Under the pieces are notes generated by a model, which worked only from the letters and a program-made list of their open reading frames with translations, was not told where the DNA came from and made no database searches. The position numbers and the translations under genes were made by a program. A DNA stretch of 64,000 nucleotides from Paenibacillus ginsengarvi (GTDB lineage: Bacteria > Bacillota > Bacilli > Paenibacillales > NBRC-103111): the NCBI RefSeq assembly GCF_003626695.1, contig NZ_RBAH01000003.1:249641-313640 (forward strand). Reading direction: 5' to 3'. Shown here piece by piece: positions 61,478 through 64,000 of the stretch; within the stretch, counting starts at the first letter, position 1; every line of letters begins with the position of its first letter.

Positions 61478-62047
61478 ATGCGAAAAAAACTACAAATATA
61501 CATATCGTCTACTTTCAACGATCTGATTGAGGAAAGACATACCGCCGTTGAAGCCATCCTTCAAGCCGGTCATATCCCTGCCGGAATCGAGCAATTTTTC
61601 AAGGAAAGCCCGGTGAAAATCAGGAAGCGATGGATCGACGAGTCCGATATATACGTCCTGTTTCTCGGAGGATTTTATGGTTTAACGCTTCCTGATGATG
61701 AATCCAAGAGTTATACGCAATGGGAGTATGAATATGCCGGGGAAACGGGCAAACCTAGATTTGCTTTTGTTGTCACAGATGAAGTCTTGAGACAAATGCC
61801 ATACGATTTCGCAGCCATTGAATACTACCAGCAGTTTCAAGCGTTTAAACAATCGGTCATGGAAGAAGTCCCTACCTATTATGTTGCAGATGTTCGTCAC
61901 ATTAAAATGGTGCTTCGCGATGTATTGCCGGGGTATGCGGCACGAGACGATTTGCATGGCTGGGTTTCCAGCAAGGATATCCCGGACGTTCAGAAGCTGT
62001 TGGAGGAGAACGCAAGGTTAAAGGCGGAGCTAGAGAAAAAGAAATGA
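61478..62047 (+). CDS. Stand-alone DUF4062 protein
   Basis: A 189-aa protein, MRKKLQIYISSTFNDLIEERHTAVEA, matching the DUF4062 domain (TIR-like alpha/beta fold). In other genomes this domain is the N-terminal part of large STAND/NTPase anti-phage or signalling proteins. Here it ends after a short coiled coil (LLEENARLKAELEKKK) with no NTPase. Conserved segments include SDIYVLFLGGFYG and YTQWEYEYA. The start follows CAGGTGGGC. It lies divergent from the LRR-EndoV-SUKH operon, in a more AT-rich stretch typical of acquired accessory DNA. A defence-related role is inference. Confidence 0.8.
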   Translation: MRKKLQIYISSTFNDLIEERHTAVEAILQAGHIPAGIEQFFKESPVKIRKRWIDESDIYVLFLGGFYGLTLPDDESKSYTQWEYEYAGETGKPRFAFVVTDEVLRQMPYDFAAIEYYQQFQAFKQSVMEEVPTYYVADVRHIKMVLRDVLPGYAARDDLHGWVSSKDIPDVQKLLEENARLKAELEKKK

Positions 62048-62077
62048 AAAAAGAGGGACTGGCACAACCAGCCCCTC
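62047..62077 (-). terminator. Terminator downstream of the 62091 gene
   Basis: Minus strand GAGGGGCTGG, loop TTGTG, CCAGTCCCTC, then TTTTTT. It is strong on the minus strand and weak on the plus strand. Confidence 0.85.
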
Positions 62078-62090
62078 CCCTTCGTTCATC

Positions 62091-62552
62091 TTAATATTGT
62101 CCTTTAATAACAAAAAACGAACCCCGAATCGTTCCCGCCAGCTTGGACTTCTGCCTGGCAAACTTAAACTTCCCTAACTCCGCCGGTACCTCCATCCCCT
62201 CGGAAAGCTTAAACCCGACGGCTCGTTTCTTAGAGTCATCCACCGTATACATGACATTGAGCCCAAGACCGTCCTCATAAAAGACGTAAGTAAATTGGAT
62301 ATTTTCGACTTGAAACTGCGAAGTTTCCAAAGGCTTGGCCGCAAACTCAATATTGCGTTCTTCCTTCAAAATACGGTTCACGTAATCCAGGTTCTCCTGA
62401 CTTTCGCTGGCCGGTATAACCGTAAATTCATGCTTGTATTTAGTCATAAAATAACGAGCTTCATTAGCGCGTAAACCGGCGAGCGCTTCCGCTACAGGCG
62501 AAGACTCTAGTCCAACCGTGGACACATTTTTAAAATCAACGATATACGACAT
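62091..62552 (-). CDS. Conserved hypothetical protein, 153 aa
   Basis: A protein starting MSYIVDFKNVSTVGLESSPV; the ATG at 62552 has GAGGG six bases upstream, whereas the in-frame ATG six bases earlier sits directly on it. It is a mix of helices and strands with a long central helix (ENLDYVNRILKEERNIEF) and no membrane segment, signal or cysteine. I do not recognise the family. It is a single gene with its own terminator, in the AT-rich accessory segment between the DUF4062 gene and a small unknown. Confidence 0.7.
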   Translation of the reverse strand: MSYIVDFKNVSTVGLESSPVAEALAGLRANEARYFMTKYKHEFTVIPASESQENLDYVNRILKEERNIEFAAKPLETSQFQVENIQFTYVFYEDGLGLNVMYTVDDSKKRAVGFKLSEGMEVPAELGKFKFARQKSKLAGTIRGSFFVIKGQY

Positions 62553-62927
62553 GTTCATCCCTCGTTTTCTCACTTTATTTAAACTAACAACAAGAATCCA
62601 CACCTGCTCATACAGACTGGTATTCACAAACGCCACTTGAAATATACAACCAAATATACGACGTTGCTGCGTCAAAACCCTTTAATTTAAGGAGTTGAAA
62701 CGATACTTTACCTTGTAGAGTTAACCGGCACGTTATCATAATGCACAAACCTCGTCCCGTCAAGAGATAAGTTGCGAAAAAGCGGCTTAACGGGAAAGCC
62801 CCCTTCCTTTTTCCAAACCGGAATGAATTTCCGAGTATGGAGAGCCATATCGCTTTTTCCAATTCAACCGGTTTCACGTACAATTTTCTTCAGGTGGATC
62901 GCGATTAAGAAAAAAAGGAGGGGCAGT
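62553..62927. other. Intergenic stretch of about 375 bp
   Basis: No gene is recognised. It contains a possible promoter for the downstream small gene: TTTCCA (62856-62861), a 17-bp spacer and TACAAT (62879-62884). The plus-strand frame that runs into the small gene from 62772 has no ribosome site and unusual composition, so I treat it as non-coding. Confidence 0.4.
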
Positions 62928-63167
62928 ATGAACAGCGTGGACAAAATCAGATTTTTGATTTATTACGGTGAAACGCAAGAAAAGCCATGTAACGGGTACA
63001 TGGAGCTCAATTCGGATGGCAAGATGATCGCGCTTTATAACCAATATGGCGAGGAGATCGACCTATACGGCGGACATGAATTCGTCCGGGTACGGTCGCT
63101 TGGCAAATTCGATGATGAAGACCGCGATAATTTTTACTCCTTATTGGAAAGTGATGGTGTAGGATAA
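62928..63167 (+). CDS. Small hypothetical protein, 79 aa
   Basis: Starts MNSVDKIRFLIYYGETQEK, with a strong AAAGGAGGGG before the ATG. Predominantly beta-strand with charged loops, ends LLESDGVG. No membrane segment and no family recognised. The good ribosome site and promoter-like elements argue it is real. It converges with the BTAD regulator gene 35 bp away, with no terminator hairpin seen between. Confidence 0.65.
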   Translation: MNSVDKIRFLIYYGETQEKPCNGYMELNSDGKMIALYNQYGEEIDLYGGHEFVRVRSLGKFDDEDRDNFYSLLESDGVG

Positions 63168-63201
63168 CCGGCATTTCAAATCATGCTCGCCTAGGAGGCG
63201 G

Positions 63202-63975
63202 TCACTGATATTGTTCATACAGCTGCTCAACAATCGACGAAGGCTGCAAATCAAGCTCTTGAAGCAGCAACTGCTTATACTGCTCATAGTGATTATGAAG
63301 AGACTGCCGATCTCCCAGAGCCCCGTATATATGCAGCAGCAGCAGATTGGATTCTTCTTCGAATTCATTACGGGATACAAGCCTTCTCGCAATTTGCGCC
63401 GCTTCTCTAAATCGCTTCCGATCCAGCAGCCAGTTCGCAAGACGTTCGGCAAAGGAGTCGTACAAAACGGCCAAACGCTCATGCTCCGCAGTAGCCCATA
63501 CAAACGAGTGATTCTCGAAAAGCTCGCCTGCAAACTGTTTCTCCAGATCGATGGCCGCCGCAGCGTTCTCTTCGTTGATATCGGATAACTCCTTCATGTC
63601 CTGTTCCAATTGAATAAAATCGACATCGGCTTGTTCCAGATCAACACGATACTGCTCTTGCACGGAAATGACCATTTCCTTGAGTCCATGCGGTAACAGC
63701 GCTTTTCTAAGCTGATAAACCGCCGTATTCAGATACACTTCTGCATTTTTAACAGGCCTCTCCGGGAAAACATCTTCCAAGATTCGGATTTTGGTTACGC
63801 TTCGCCCCCGGTTTACGAGCAAATAGGCGAATAACTCCATACTTTTTTTGGAAATCCATTTTACTGTACCCGCCTGCTTACTACTGGCCTCGAAACCACC
63901 CATCCCCCGAACCGTCAACCGATTAAGCGGGGAAGTGCCAGCGTCATCAGAAGGAGATCTGCCTCTGCTGGCGGC
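63202..63975 (-). pseudogene. BTAD-type transcriptional activator, probably cut off from its receiver domain
   Basis: About 238 recognisable residues. An OmpR-like winged helix (KWISKKSMELFAYLLVNRG; NAEVYLNTAVYQLRKAL) is followed by a bacterial transcriptional activation (BTAD) repeat domain ending in QLLLQELDLQPS. Proteins of this kind normally start with a CheY receiver. Reading upstream in the same frame gives a linker-like sequence (ASRGRSPSDDAGTSPLNR), then TAA at 63976-63978, then RLAQTVT, which resembles the end of a receiver. No ribosome site precedes the possible TTG 63918 start. The gene is thus probably split by a nonsense codon, though the window ends too soon to be sure. Confidence 0.65.
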
Positions 63976-64000
63976 TTAAGTGACCGTCTGGGCCAGTCGC

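Noticed and set aside
62772..62927. N-terminal extension of the small 79-aa protein
   Set aside because: The strong ribosome site AAAGGAGGGG lies just before ATG 62928 and the upstream residues look non-coding.

Overview
The window looks like chromosome of a high-GC, spore-former-type Firmicute, most likely Paenibacillaceae (Paenibacillus, Cohnella or a relative). Reasons: strong AGGAGG-type ribosome binding sites, a Bacillus-type (CGAAC-N4-GTT) LexA box, YesM/YesN two-component genes joined to lipoprotein sugar-ABC genes, tandem SDR/LysR genes and abundant MerR/AraC/TetR regulators. This is inferred from gene content only. I saw no rRNA, tRNA, CRISPR array, insertion sequence or phage structural module.

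Layout. 1-4.7 kb: partial Bcr/CflA efflux pump, a RecB-nuclease/XPD-like helicase with a LexA box, and divergent ktrB. 4.7-10.6 kb: amino-acid ABC transporter with a fused binding protein-permease, agmatine-to-putrescine genes aguA-aguB, and an M16 peptidase. 10.8-16.3 kb: FMN reductase, methyltransferase, NAD(P)-binding oxidoreductase, zinc alcohol dehydrogenase with divergent LysR, and an XRE regulator. 16.4-24.5 kb: a six-gene operon with a sugar ABC importer, two paralogous binding lipoproteins, and the YesM/YesN sensor pair. 24.7-28.3 kb: three SDR dehydrogenases (one with an internal stop) and a LysR. 28.6-30.3 kb: Crp/Fnr regulator convergent with flavohemoglobin. 30.4-38.4 kb: ankyrin protein, Atl-like protein, two MFS pumps, and a BMP lipoprotein-chemoreceptor pair. 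38.6-44.4 kb: luciferase-like monooxygenase, a MerR-CheY fusion regulator, a PAS histidine kinase and a second chemoreceptor. 44.5-50.5 kb: MerR with two SRPBCC proteins, a DrrAB-type exporter with TetR, a G1 glutamic peptidase and an alpha/beta hydrolase. 50.6-58.2 kb: DUF4386/AraC pair and a three-gene membrane glycosyltransferase operon with a c-di-GMP-type PilZ domain. 58.4-64 kb: a more AT-rich accessory segment with SUKH/HEAT, endonuclease V-like, leucine-rich-repeat and DUF4062 proteins, small unknowns and the 3' part of a BTAD regulator.

Themes. Much of the window concerns sensing and xenobiotic or redox handling. Several promoters carry clear operators. GTAAC-N7-GTTAC is shared by the efflux pump and the NAD(P) oxidoreductase. 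Two promoters have the MerR-type 19-bp spacer. A double operator and a palindrome inside a spacer control the two MFS pumps. A TGTGA-type site precedes hmp beside a Crp/Fnr gene.

The least ordinary items are the MerR-CheY fusion with its own 19-bp-spacer promoter beside an orphan histidine kinase, and the SUKH/EndoV-like/LRR operon divergent from a stand-alone DUF4062 protein. Next come the twin binding proteins coupled to YesMN, the BMP-chemoreceptor pair, and the two genes interrupted by in-frame stops.
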